Source of the DNA: Parietaria judaica
Lineage: Eukaryota > Streptophyta > Magnoliopsida > Rosales > Urticaceae
Direction of reading: 5' to 3'
DNA length: 64,000 bases
NCBI GenBank assembly: GCA_954871525.1
Contig: OX940861.1
Location: forward strand, 11,888,842-11,952,841
Position numbers and translations under genes: made by a program. A model generated the notes under the pieces. It had not been told where the DNA came from. It did not search any database and was given only the letters and a program-made list of their open reading frames with translations. Below, piece after piece: positions 1 through 10,175 of the stretch (the stretch's first letter is position 1; every line of letters begins with the position of its first letter).

Positions 1-233
1 ATATATATAATCGAATATAGTACCCAAAAATCAATTCAAGAACAGTCGAACACTGAATTGGTACTTATATCGCAAACTCGCATGTTCTCATAAATCGGAT
101 TAGAAGAGAAGCTGAATCGGAAAATACGCAAACAAAGCACGAGAGAGGCATCATCCGAGACCAATATCAACGAATCGAGAGGAAATACATACAGAAAAAC
201 AAGAGAAAGAGAGTGAGAGAGATCGAAAAGTAC

Positions 234-393
234 CGAAAGAAGCGAAGGGTGTAGGCGACGAGTGATTGGAGAGGATGGTGGGAGCCGCGCGGTGGTAGTG
301 GCGGAGCAAGTGGTGGTTGACGGACGCGATGCGCTGAGATCCGAGCCTCGCCGACCGGAAAATTGATCTCACACCCATCATCGTCTTCTCCAT
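234..393 (-). CDS. First exon of an unidentified gene, probable mitochondrial presequence (partial)
   Basis: An ATG at 391-393 (alternatives at 379-381 and 376-378) opens a frame rich in Arg, Ser, Ala and His with almost no acidic residues. It contains SIFRSARLGSQR and LLRHYHRAAP, the look of an amphipathic mitochondrial targeting presequence. A plausible GT donor lies at 232-233 (minus strand), ending the exon after the codons for FASFG. The frame past that point becomes Ser/Phe-rich and is probably intron. The rest of the gene lies left of the window, so the mature protein cannot be named. A purine-rich tract and TATA-poor sequence precede it. Organelle targeting is inference from composition only. 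Confidence 0.45.
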
Positions 394-536
394 TTTATTT
401 TCTCTCTCTGTGCAGAAACGAAATGAAAATTTGGAATCAATTAGTTAAAATAACTCATTTGGGATTCTGAACTTTATTTTAAATTTATTTTAAAACTCTA
501 ATAAAAGTAAATGACGAATATGCTCTTCCTTTTTAC

Positions 537-799
537 TAGAGCTGGGGGTGGCGACGAGTTGGACCCGTCGCGACGATCGCGATGTATTTTTGGCGATCGC
601 GACGAGTCGCGATGATTCGCGACGTCCTCTCTCTCTCGCTCTCCCTCCCTCTCTCTGTCTCTCCGTCTCACACTCTTTCTCTCTCGACCTCATCGCGACC
701 GATCGCGACCGGAAACATCGCAACGCGTCGCGACGGCAGGATTCGCGATTTCCGGCGACCAACCCGCGACGGGTCGCGACGCCGCCACCCACAGCTCTA
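537..799. mobile_element. Non-autonomous hAT element (263 bp) with 8-bp target duplication
   Basis: Terminal inverted repeats TAGAGCTG(G/T)GGGTGGCG...CAGCTCTA bound the element. It is flanked by perfect 8-bp direct repeats CTTTTTAC at 529-536 and 800-807. An 8-bp duplication with TAG/CAG-type ends is the hAT signature. The inside is strikingly CpG-rich and packed with TCGCGA / GTCGCGAC motifs in both arms, against an AT-rich background, and its middle is a CT-rich tract. There is no coding capacity; the frames across it are by-products of the CG-rich sequence. Confidence 0.85.
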
Positions 800-807
800 C
801 TTTTTAC

Positions 808-1242
808 GTTGCATTTAATGAAATCTCGATTTTACTCTTTACGCAGGTGGATAATTTTTTTTTTCTTTTCGCATGTCGGTTCTTATTCTCCCTTTCTCTT
901 TCCTTATTCTCGAACTTGCGGTTTCAGGACTCAAATTCGACACACCTCCTTCTCGCCCTAATTTGGTTTTCTTCGTTCTCTTCTGCTGTGTTCGTTTTTG
1001 AATAACCAAGTTCACATCGTTTGTGATTGGCTATTTTGTGAGCCACAGCTGTAACTACTTCATCAGTTTATTTCTGTCTTAGTTACAATCACGACTGTGA
1101 CTAGTGAATGCGCAGAAACTTGCGATCAAAGAAGATTAAGGATTTCTATTCAAGTATTATTCTGAATTGATTTATTTTCATATCTTATTTTAACCTCTTT
1201 GGATTCGCACGAATGTCTCCTATCGGTTAGTGAATAAGCTGC
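808..1242. other. Intergenic, nothing recognised
   Basis: AT-rich, pyrimidine-rich sequence without a convincing exon, repeat or promoter signal. Confidence 0.5.
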
Positions 1243-1297
1243 ATGGATTGTGGAACAACCTCTTGGCAATCGCATAATCTTAGGAGGCATCTAGGGT

Positions 1298-1342
<45 letters not shown>

Positions 1343-1850
1343 GAGATTGCGCCTCAGTTCATCTTCAACCCTTCCAGAGAATAACCTTGCGCTCAGTATT
1401 CTTCAAGGTTAGCAACTTACACAGAACGGTGCTTAATCATCGATCATCCTACCTCTGGAGAGGCGTCGATTGCGTTATAGAGAACCGGACTGAAGGAGCC
1501 AGTCTAACGTCGACACATAGCAAGGGGATCTTGCTGAGTCCGACTTCCAGGAGGGAAGTGACCACCGTCACAAGTCGGGACTCAATCACCGTTTCAAGAC
1601 CAAACTGTTCTACCAGCTATAGCTTCAGGAGGAGCCCTTTCTTTTAGCTATTTTACTATTGATTGTAATTGGTGCTTGTAAAAATTATTGGTGATTAATC
1701 TGGGTGAGTGCCTCGCAGAAGTAGATATGTATCGAACTACGTTACCAAAACATCGCATGTGTTCTTTATTGCTTTCACGTTGTGTTTGGTAACAATATTT
1801 GTAATATGTTTACAACCGGTAATCTGACTTTACAGTTTTCTTTCGAGAAC
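1243..1850 (+). repeat. Possible Copia LTR remnant with (TA)20 microsatellite
   Basis: A (TA)n tract covers 1300-1339. The following 500 bp is non-coding, relatively GC-rich, and ends with a stretch (about 1700-1790) resembling the end of many plant Copia LTRs. That stretch reads ggtgagtgcctcgcagaag, then an 'accgaac'-like piece, then a 'gtgttctttattgctttc' tract. I found no second LTR, primer site or target duplication, so a solo or truncated LTR is only a suggestion from sequence resemblance. The short frame running through it is not gene-like. Confidence 0.3.
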
Positions 1851-1919
1851 GAAGACGTTTCACGAGTATCCTCACTTTCCCCGTCAACCATCGTCTTCAA
1901 CAAGCCAACTTAATGGAGG

Positions 1920-2315
1920 TAAGTGTCGGTTACTATAATCTTAATGTTTCTCATGTGCATAGTTACTGTTTGTACTTGTAATGATGTTAGTCACATTCCC
2001 CGTTAGCCTATAGCGGTAATTCTGGAGATTGTTTACGAATAAGAATGATGCATGCAATTAAGAAATTTCTTTTTTTTGAACTTCAAGTAATGATGTTAGT
2101 TAGGGTTTACGGCCTATACAAGAGATTGTCTGTGAAGATAAAAATTTAGTCTGTAGGTGTCCGCTACCTATTTGGGCATTACTGCTATCTGTAGTGTCGG
2201 TTCGTAAATATATAATCTTAATTTTTATCATGTATATGGTTATTGTTTGTACTTGTAATGATGATAGTGTTTACTACAAGAATGATGCATGCAATTAAAA
2301 TATTTTTTTTTTATC
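1920..2315. repeat. Local diverged direct duplication
   Basis: Two diverged copies, about 1922-2075 and 2193-2312, share 'gtgtcggtt...ataatcttaat', 'gtttgtacttgtaatgat' and 'aagaatgatgcatgcaatta', in the same order. They lie just upstream of the DUF1985 pseudogene and carry the first copies of the tatagcggt / accgct motif that fills the block to 7.6 kb. Confidence 0.6.
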
Positions 2316-2462
2316 TAACGATGCATGCATTTAATACAGCTATACGCTTTGGGATGATCCATTACCGCTGTCCTCTTTGGGTTGCACAATTACCAATAAG
2401 ATGCATTAATTTTTCTAAATGAAATACTCATCAAGTTATGATTTATTTTTTCGCGGAAATAA

Positions 2463-3770
2463 CTATATACTATCCTCCGGCCGGATGAGTTGTACGACTG
2501 TGAGGTCTTCACCGAAGAAGCAAACTTCTTGACGATCACGAATATCATTAAGGAGAACTTGAACGTGGGAGAGGCTGGGTGGTTCCGGCGCACACAATTT
2601 GGGCCTCTATTAGATGTATCCATCCACTACGTGTACTCTCCTAAATTGTTCTGGAATTTGTTTTCAAGAAACACTACACATCAAGAGCCATTCGAGCTGT
2701 GGATGTTGGTGAACAACGTTCCATTACGATACGGGGTTTGAGAATTTGCCATTATCACCGGGCTGAATTGCGGACCCGAGCCGAACCTTGAAGCTATTGT
2801 TGGACGAGGCTTCAAAAATAATGACGCATTCAAGCAACGGATGTGGCCAGATGCAGGCTCTTCGGTCACTTTGGGAATGTTGGTGTCCAAATTAGATAAC
2901 AGTCATCTTCATCCAATTGTGAGCAGCGACGACGAAAGAAGGTTGACATGCCTCTTCTTCGTCTTCCGAGTGTTGTTACCCCATCCTGGTGAAACTAGTT
3001 TGCCTAGGGACTTCTTGTCCTTGGCGGAGGACCTTGACGTATTCGTTCAATATCCTTGGGGCCGAAAGTCATTCATGTTATCGGCACAGATTCTCCGGAA
3101 GAAAGCACATAAGGAGTTGCAAAACAACATCCCTAGACAACGAGCAACAAGGCTACCGCGGATCCCAATGATGGGGTTTCCGGGGTTCATACACCCGCTA
3201 CTGGTATATATTTAATGGTTTTAAGTTATTTATTTACAATCGACATCTTATGTGCGAATTTAACATGTTAATTCATGCAGATTTTGGCATACGAGTGTTT
3301 GCCTGGTCTGGCATATGTCTTAGCGGACCCACAGGAGTCCGAGGAGGCACCTCGTATGTGCAAATGGAAAACGCGGCCAGTCCTGAATATTGATCTTCAC
3401 CGCCTGTCAATTCGAAACGCTATTTTGCATGGTGCGGATCCGAGAGTTGGTTGCTCTATTATTGATTTAACAATATCAACTATCATTTGAGAAAATAACT
3501 ATACTCTTTAATTTGCAGGGACAATTAAGTGTACTCATTCCTACGGAGATGGAAGCTGCGTTGCCGCATATAAACTCCCTAGATCATCCCCTTGTTCATC
3601 GACCCCACATGTTAGATATGCTCGTGCAGGCATTGGAACGTGGTGAAAAGATCGTCTAGTGACCGCGGGACCCGCTGCCACTTCCACTGCCACCGCCGCC
3701 ACCTCCACCGTCACCGCCACTAGAGTCCGAAGAAGCCACTTCTTCTAGTAGTTCGAGTTGGTTACACTGA
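2463..3770 (+). pseudogene. DUF1985 protein gene, broken by stop codons
   Basis: The translation holds RRTQFGPLLDVSIHYVYSPKLF, then ELWMLVNNVPLRYGV, an in-frame TGA at 2739-2741, and in the same frame EFAIITGLNCGPEPNLEAIVG. This is the DUF1985 pattern (Q/EFxxITGLxCG), a family found with Ulp1-like proteases and Mutator-like transposons in plants. Further exons follow plausible splice sites: 2742-about 3205, 3281-about 3443 (ILAYECLPGLAYVL) and 3519-3659 (GQLSVLIPTEMEAALPHI). A tandem TAG TGA at 3658-3663 is followed in the same frame by a proline run and an acidic/serine tail ending at 3770, so these stops look secondary. The 2739 stop replaces the residue before EF, where the family usually has Arg, and fits a CGA-to-TGA change. 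No start Met is evident. Confidence 0.7.
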
Positions 3771-4182
3771 AATTTAAACTTTGTTTTGTATCCTCTAATG
3801 TATGTTGACTTTTTTTTCTCAGCATGTTTAATCGGTTTGACTTTGGAATACTATGTTTAATATTACCGATATCAATTAGACGTGTTATTTTGATTCCCGC
3901 TAGTAGTATTTCAATTCCCGCTAGTAGTATTTCAAATCCCGTTATTAATTACACTTGTTATTTTAATTCACCTAACATAAAACGTTATTACCGCTATTCA
4001 TTATTACGACACATTTCTTTCTACCGCTACAAACATTAATAATGCTACATAAAGTGTTACTCCCGCTAATAAAAATCCCAAAGAGGTCTTTTAGCCAATT
4101 TTTTCCGGCAAAATTTTTCCCGAGCAACGCAACCATCAGATAAACTGTCACACCAAATCAATACGCATGCTCATGATTACTT
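3771..4182. repeat. AT-rich spacer with ACCGCTA-type motifs and short tandem repeat
   Basis: The spacer contains tcaattcccgctagtagta twice in tandem (about 3890-3930) plus scattered ccgcta motifs near 3990, 4023 and 4053. No gene is seen. Confidence 0.6.
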
Positions 4183-4320
4183 ATGGGAAATCTCAAACGT
4201 CGCTTTAATATCGACCACAAATTGAAAGGAGGTGTTCGTCTGAGTGTAATAAAAAGCCATAGCAATGCAAACTTGGTTCGTCATCATCCCATCAAGTCTC
4301 AATATTCAGCCTCTGAAATA

Positions 4321-5188
4321 ATGGAATGCACTTCAAACCACCTTTCTGAAGACCTCGTTTTCCACAAGATCCTATCGGAACTTCCGGCAAAACTTTTGAT
4401 GAAATACAAGATCGTCAAATTCGGCGATGATTGATGACATAAGAAGTTGGCGGGTTCACATATCAGGCGACTCCTTGTTCATCAACAATCATCAAATTCG
4501 TCGGCAGACCAGAAACGGCCCACTCCTGATTGCAGGCGGCGAACGCAATGACCTCCAACAAGTAATATTGATTCTCTCCGGCCAAAGGGTGACAGAAATA
4601 GACGTGTCGCATATCTACGCAGAAAATTACAGGTATTTCCGTATCGTACGCTCCTGCAAAAGCTTACTATGCATGTCTTTCGGGACGCTCGACACGCGAC
4701 TCGTGCTTTTCAACCCGGCAACTCGACAAGTGAGGCGGCTTCCCGTTCCAGCAGCCTATTCACCTCTCTTTAATAACCATGGGGAGATAGGTTTCACATT
4801 TGACCTCACGAGCAACGACTACAAGTTCGTCTGGTTATGCACAGCCAAGGAGTCGCCGTTCGTGTGCGCACAAGTGTTCGCCAAAAGCGGAATTGCGTGG
4901 AGAAACGGTGGGTCCTTGAAAATATTAGAGGGAGCTTTTTGGTCATCAAGCACGGTAACGGTGGACGGGGTTGTTTATTGGGCGATTCTGTACAGTTTCC
5001 AGGATGTACAAATTATTAGTTTTGACTGGCGGGACGAGGTGCTTCCTACAGTCGAAAATACGAGGGAGCTTCCGACGGTCGAACGACCAGCGATGGAGGA
5101 CTGGTGGAGAAATGTGTGGAGCGCGCAGCATGATATATATGTTTCACCTGTTCATGACTACGTCGAGCACATGGTCTCTGTGTTTTGA
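4321..5188 (+). pseudogene. F-box protein with FBA-type domain, frameshifted
   Basis: ATG at 4321 (an open frame extends back to 4183) begins MECTSNHLSEDLVFHKILSELPAKLLMKYKIV, a clear F-box (LxEDLVxxILSxLPAKxLxxxK). The frame closes at 4434. The continuing protein is in another frame (open to 5188): MIDDIRSWRVHISGD, RSCKSLLCMSFGT, LVLFNPATRQVRRLPVP, HGEIGFTFDLTSNDYKFVW and VDGVVYWAI, the F-box-associated interaction domain. So one frameshift lies within about 4408-4425, exactly where family members read CxSWNSLI. The intact family recruits substrates to SCF ubiquitin ligases and is usually 350-420 residues. This copy would be about 330 and lacks the C-terminal part. It sits between other gene fragments and motif-rich spacer, so it may be a captured fragment. 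Confidence 0.8.
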
Positions 5189-5368
5189 ATATGTATAGCG
5201 GTCTAGTATAAGTTGTATATTTAACGTGTTATGTATAGCGGTCTGAAATTGTGTTTTGAATATGTATAGCGGTTTTATGATTTAATGCATATTAGCGGTC
5301 TGGTATTAGTTATGTCGCATGAATTAATATATTATTTCAATGTATACCTAGTTTGTAATTTCATGGAA
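5189..5368. repeat. Spacer with clustered tatagcggt motifs
   Basis: Tatagcggt(c/t)t occurs at about 5196, 5236, 5265 and (as ttagcggtct) 5292, within AT-rich DNA following the F-box fragment. 'tgttttgaatatgtatagcggt' recurs here. Confidence 0.6.
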
Positions 5369-5971
5369 CCCTTCGGCGAACAACATGTAATACAATTGAT
5401 CAAACGAGTTCATATTCGCTCCAAAACCCTAAAAAATAAGAAAACAAATGAGTGACGTATCAAATCAATATAGAACTCATATTCCTGCTATGTTCTTGTA
5501 AAATTACCGCTAGTGATTGCTGGTAACCGCTAATACGTTACATATAGCGGTTTATAACTTAAATCGATAATTTTATTTGTTTTCCTTACTAATTAAATTA
5601 GTCAAACAACATTGTTAATCACAATGCCTATAACAATATATATCATAGACAAATTCCTATAACAAAACATTGTTAAGCAAATTGTGTGTAGACGAAGAAG
5701 GGGCTTATGGGTTTGATTCATGTGGTCTTGATCATCTTTACACCCTTCGACGAACAACATGTAATACAATTGATAAAACGAGTTCATATTCGCTCCAAAA
5801 TCCTAAAAAATAAGAAAACAAACGAGTGACGTATTAAATCAATATAAAACTCATATTCCCACCATGTTCTTGTAAAATTATCGCTAGTGATTGCTGGTAA
5901 ACTCTAATACGTTACATATAGCGGTTTATAACTTAAATCGATAATTTTATTTGTTTTCCTTACTAATTAAA
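5369..5971. repeat. 229-bp direct repeat, two copies 145 bp apart
   Basis: Copies at 5369-5597 and 5742-5971 are about 93-95% alike by eye. Each begins cccttcg(g/a)cgaacaacatg and ends ccttactaattaaat. Each carries accgcta and tatagcggt motifs. The spacer (5598-5741) has no recognised gene. Confidence 0.85.
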
Positions 5972-6417
5972 TGTTTACTGGGAACACTCGATAGAAATAT
6001 TAATTTCAAAAAATGACGCTTCGAACCTATATATTTATTCTTTCGAACTGACGCTTCGATTTGATACAAAACCACCAAATTAATGGTCCGCATCGGAGAA
6101 GAAGAACGAGTATCTGATACCACTTAATTGCAATAAATGTGACCAAATCTACCATGACCCTTATATATACTTGTAGTGGGTTATCGACAAGCTACACTGA
6201 AGCCAGTTTCCACACCACTCCACAAATATAACCGCCTTTTTTAAAGCGAATCATTATTCAGACCACTCCCAATGACTGCCTTACCAGAAATTCCACGAAG
6301 AATGAAGCTTTCTTATGCATTGTTGAGGCCAGAAACTAAGGTCTTTATCTTCTTTTATTAGTAATTTTATCTTAGATCAATGGTAAGATGCTTATACTTC
6401 AGTTTTTCGTGTTTCAG
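5972..6417. other. Spacer upstream of the BRCT fragment
   Basis: AT-rich. A short open stretch near 6265-6340 (DCLTRNSTKNEAFLCIVEARN) precedes the first BRCT exon and could be a decayed upstream exon, but I do not recognise it. Confidence 0.4.
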
Positions 6418-7182
6418 GGTCTCTTGCTCCAGTTTACGGAGTCTAAAGGGTATGACTGTTCCAACTTGTGGGACGATAATGAGGCTGAGACCCATCATAT
6501 TGTAGGGACAGACGGTCACGAATTTAGCAAATGTAATCATAGATTCCTCTTGTCAATCCTGAAAGGAATATGGATTGTCAACATCGATTGTACGTAAATC
6601 TATGACGCTTTTTTTTTAATTATTACTGTGCTAATTTAACATCGATACAATTTTATATCCGCAGGGATAAGAGCATGCATTGAACAAAAATCAATTGTAG
6701 ATGAAACGCCTTTTGAGATCACCCGCGACAAGTACAACACGCGAAATGGTCCAAGATTGGGCCGGCTAAACGCTCAGAACAATGTAAGTTTTTACCAAAT
6801 ACATCGTACACTATTGCACTGCTCGTAGACTATTAATGACAATTCATGTTATTAGGCCCCTAAGCTCTTTGCCGGGATCAAATTATATTTCATCGGCTAC
6901 GAACGCAGTTTCACTAAAGAAAAAGTCCAATCGCTCGTCATACACGGATGAGGGATGGTTATAAATAACTTGGCAGAGTATATTTTACAAATTCGTCAAA
7001 CTGATATGGAAATCACTGATAGGTTTTTCATAATTGACAACGACAATATCGTTGAGAAGGTTTTCATAAATCGTAATCGTAGAGAAGCGATGATCATGGC
7101 GAAAGACAGTATGGCGAAGTTCTATGCACACACTACTTTGTTGGATTCCATAACAACTTTTAGTTTGGATGTTTTTGTTTGA
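6418..7182 (+). pseudogene. BRCA1/BARD1-type tandem BRCT gene fragment
   Basis: Three exons join in frame with good splice sites: 6418-6589, 6665-6783 and 6856-7182. Exon A encodes GLLLQFTESKGYDCSNLWDD and FLLSILKGIWIVNID. The junction codon restores W, and exon B reads IRACIEQKSIVDETPFEIT and NGPRLGRLNAQNN. Exon C reads APKLFAGIKLYFIGYE, then SLVIHG, a TGA at 6949-6951, then GMVINNLAEYILQ, and ends near LLDSITTFSLDVFV. This order matches the C-terminal BRCT pair of plant BRCA1/BARD1 (WI-ACxxxxxxVxExPFEI, GPxLGRxxAxxxxPKLFxGxKFYFxG, and the C-terminal WxLDSIxxxxL). Those proteins act in DNA repair, where the BRCT pair binds phosphoproteins. The RING, ankyrin or PHD parts are absent. The premature stop falls at the normally Gly-rich turn of the second BRCT. 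It is probably a captured or duplicated 3' fragment. Confidence 0.75.
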
Positions 7183-7640
7183 GGTGTCTGTATGTCGACT
7201 TTTTAATATTATAAACTGCTTATTTATCTTACAATTTTTGTCATTAATACTTTATATAATCTCTATACCGCCATATATGCTCGTCATTTTACTGCAAAAC
7301 CGCTATATGATATTTTCATTTATACCGCCATATATGCTCGTCATTAATTTTAATATTTATCCTATTTTTTTTTTTCCATTAACAATGTATTTAATATTGT
7401 CATCTATACTGCTGTACCACTATATAATCTTGTCATTTTACCGCCAAACCGCTATATGATTTTTCAAATAAACCGCCATACATGATCATATTTAATGTTA
7501 ATTCTATTAAAAGAGATGAAATTAATTATTTATATACCTCTATATGTGTTTTTATGTATACCGCTATATTTAATTTACACTGAATATCGATAACTGATGA
7601 TTATCGCTATATGTAATTATTTCTGGTGATTACCGTTTTA
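7183..7640. repeat. Tandem-like accgccatatatg / accgctatatg array
   Basis: At 7260-7490, a degenerate unit of about 55 bp repeats (ataccgccatatatgctcgtcat, aaaccgctatatgatattttcat). Further single motifs lie at 7559, 7604 and 7628. This is the right-hand end of the motif-rich block. Confidence 0.7.
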
Positions 7641-8581
7641 AAATAGGTATTTTAACCTAAACAAATGATTTATGTTATAACTAATAGTAGCTAATCATCG
7701 AGTGAGCAACGTAAAATACAGAGAGAAGAAAAAAATGGCTTCTGTTACTGATCGATGTGAGAATGTGAGAAGGGAAATCCCAGAAGAAGGCGAAGAAAAA
7801 GAAAAGAGAACAAGAGAAAATTGCGCGGGAGAATTAATAAAAAAAAAAAGAGAAATAAGAAAAGCGCTAGTAAAGTAATAATAATAAAATAAGAAGAGAG
7901 AGAATTTATATTTTGCTTTAAAACCCTCCACTTTAATGAAAGATATGGATGCAAGAAATGAACAGTAATAAAGGTATACACTCTTTAAAACACCCACTTA
8001 AGGTCATTTTGACATTTCGCCCGAAAATTTGGCCTCTGGTTGTACTGCTTTTTTACTGTTAAACGAGAAATGATAATTGTGGTAGAAGTACCGAATGTAT
8101 ATAAAATAATTTAGCCTATTCTCTAACTAGGCTTAATAAATACCCAAAGTAATAAAATTTACGTTTTCGATTGTTTTGGCGCATATGTTTCCATTAACAC
8201 TAAATCGTTTATACTACTATGCCTCGTATTGACTATTGAGTATTTATCCTAATAAATCTCAATGTGAAAAAAAGTTAGATGTAAAAAAACCTCAATAATT
8301 TTAATGCATAATAACTAAGATGAAAGATTAATACAAATCAATATTATAATTTGAGTATTTAATCATTGTAATTGAAAGATTTAGAATATATCGCGTTATA
8401 TTGAATAACTTTGATACATATACCATAATTATGTCTTGAAAAATAAGCAAGAAGCATATAAAACGACGGTACTGGACGATGTCGTTTTATTTCTCGATGC
8501 TAAATTAGTCAGGAACAAATAAACTCGATGGTTTAATTTAATTATTCTTTAGATTTGTTGCAGAGCAAAGGCGAAGTGATA
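7641..8581. other. Intergenic region upstream of MED28
   Basis: Contains a 200-bp purine-rich tract (about 7715-7905, gaa/aag-rich), then AT-rich sequence. A short inverted motif aaaacgacggtactggacgatgtcgtttt lies at 8460-8490, about 100 bp before the MED28 start. No gene is supported; the purine tract makes spurious Phe/Ser-rich minus frames. Confidence 0.5.
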
Positions 8582-9627
8582 ATGGCGGAGAGAGAGGCAG
8601 TAGATCAGCAGCACCAAGCGGATCCGCCATTGAAGGACGACATGATTTCTTGCCTATCTTCTTTAGAAGCTTCTTTGCTCCCCTGCTTGCCCTCCAGAGA
8701 GCTCCAAGCCAATGACCGCTCTCCTCATCCTTCTCACCAGAGTCAGTCCTAACCGAAACCCTAACTTTCCTATGTGTCGATTGCGAATATGTGTGATTCG
8801 GGATAATTAGTCGATGAATTACTTGCATTGATTTTTGTATGCTTAGCTGCAATGGTTGTATAGCAGTGTAGCTAAAGTTACAAACTTTACGATTCATTAT
8901 TGATGAGAGTTTCGTGAACCCGAGCTTCGTACATGTCTGACCATGGCGTGTTGGTTTCAGTTTCATAGCAGTGTAGTATTATATGATGTCAGGAATGTAA
9001 ATATAGCTTGTGTTCTTCAGTTGATGTGGAAAGGCATGCCAGAGAATTCATGGAGGCTGCCAAGAAGCTTCAACTATACTTCATCGGTTTGCAGCGTGAG
9101 GATCGACCGGGCAAGGCTGAAACGCTGCAAAAGGTGATCATTACTTCCAAATTCCGATGTAACGTGGATCTGCTAAACAATTCGGGCGGTTTGACTTAAT
9201 GGTAGTATGTGTTAGAATTTGTTGAAGAAATCCGCTTTCTTACCCCGGCCCATTTCGAAGTTTTGCCGGACTCTGTGGTAGAAGCAGATAGATTTTCGTT
9301 ACGTATGTTTAAAGCTGATTAACTTAGCCGTCACATTAGAGCATTTCAACTCGTTTTTTTTAATCAGTCATTTTTTTCTCTTGTTAATGTTATGTGTTCT
9401 CGATTTGGGTTTTCACGTAAAATACTTGTGTGCAGATCTCTGTATTTTTCGTTGCTTTATGGTGTTTTATTTATAAGAATATGGTTTTGCAGGAGGTGTG
9501 TGTAATGGAAGAAGAGTTGAAGGTTAAAAACGAGATAATAAAGAAATACGAGAGGGCGATCTTAGGTTGGAGAAAGGAGTTGAGAGAACAGCTAGAGCGA
9601 CACCAAAACGAGTTGGAGAAGGTGTAG
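8582..9627 (+). CDS. MED28: Mediator complex subunit 28 (3 exons)
   Basis: Exons 8582-8741, 9021-9133 and 9493-9627 join to 135 residues. Exon 1 gives MAEREAVDQQHQ, then DDMISCLSSLEASLLPCLPSRELQ and DRSPHPSHQ. The junction codon encodes Ile, giving IDVERHAREFMEAAKKLQLYF. Exon 3 gives EVCVMEEELKVKNEIIKKYER and ends ERHQNELEKV. The LLPCLPxRELQ - SPHPSHQIDVERHAR(E/D)FMEAAKKLQLYF - MEEEL order is that of plant MED28. The protein is almost wholly helical with a coiled coil over the C-terminal half. It belongs to the Mediator head module, linking transcription factors to RNA polymerase II in the nucleus; in Arabidopsis it has been linked to development and stress. The start at 8582 was chosen because an upstream in-frame leucine codon is not a eukaryotic start and family members begin similarly. 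No damage is seen. The second intron includes a short open stretch that is not coding. Confidence 0.92.
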
Positions 9628-9966
9628 CTATCATGCTAGATCAAGAATTCGATATACGAATTTAAGCAGCTTCTTCGTCTATTGCAAGGTTTAAAGGCCC
9701 AATAACCAATTTTACGGGTTACTGGACGGAATGTTGGGTTGATCAGGGGCAGTCTTCCTGAGATTCATGTTATATGTTGCATTGAAAGTTAAAATGGACC
9801 CAAGGCCTCTCAGATTTGCCTTTCAAAATAGACAAGTAAGCTTTAAAGGTGTATTTTCAAATGTGTGTTTACTTTGAGATTACAAAATAATCCGTCACAA
9901 TGGCAAACGACATTCTAGTTACGAGTTACGACCATGATTACCAAAAAAGACAGCTACTATTTCCTT
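9628..9966. other. MED28 3' flank
   Basis: Holds the MED28 3' UTR and spacer; nothing else recognised. Confidence 0.5.
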
Positions 9967-10175
9967 ACATTAGCAATCAACATGGAGTTTTGCTGCGTCA
10001 TCTTGAAGCCCTGAAGGCCCTGAATAGCTAAGGTGGACTGCATCTCGTCCGTGTTCTCGGCGAACGCAATGCCCGGGATTGGCCTCCACCATTCTCACCT
10101 CTTGAAGCCGTGGTACTGGCAGAACTGCATCTGCAGCATCATCAGCGTTGCCTCGTGCGGTAGATTCTGCACAAG
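9967..10175 (-). pseudogene. U2B''/U1A snRNP C-terminal RRM, intronless decayed copy
   Basis: The minus strand reads [25 protein letters not shown]. In the next frame comes VRMVEANPG, and back in the first frame [31 protein letters not shown]. This matches the C-terminal RRM of plant U2B''/U1A spliceosomal proteins (FxQNLPHExTxMMLQMLFxQYxGFKEVRM(I/V)EAKPGIAFVE). One base is missing after GFK and one is gained about 30 bases later, so the frame is lost and then regained. Only this C-terminal part exists, with no introns and no N-terminal RRM nearby. A truncated retrocopy is likely. It lies close behind MED28 in opposite orientation. Confidence 0.75.

Noticed and set aside
548..961. Open frames of 137 and 78 codons over the CG-rich stretch
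   Set aside because: They lie across a hAT MITE and a CT-rich tract; composition explains the openness and no domain is present.
7695..7997. Phe/Ser-rich minus-strand frames
   Set aside because: They are the reverse of a purine-rich tract; low complexity with no start context or homology.
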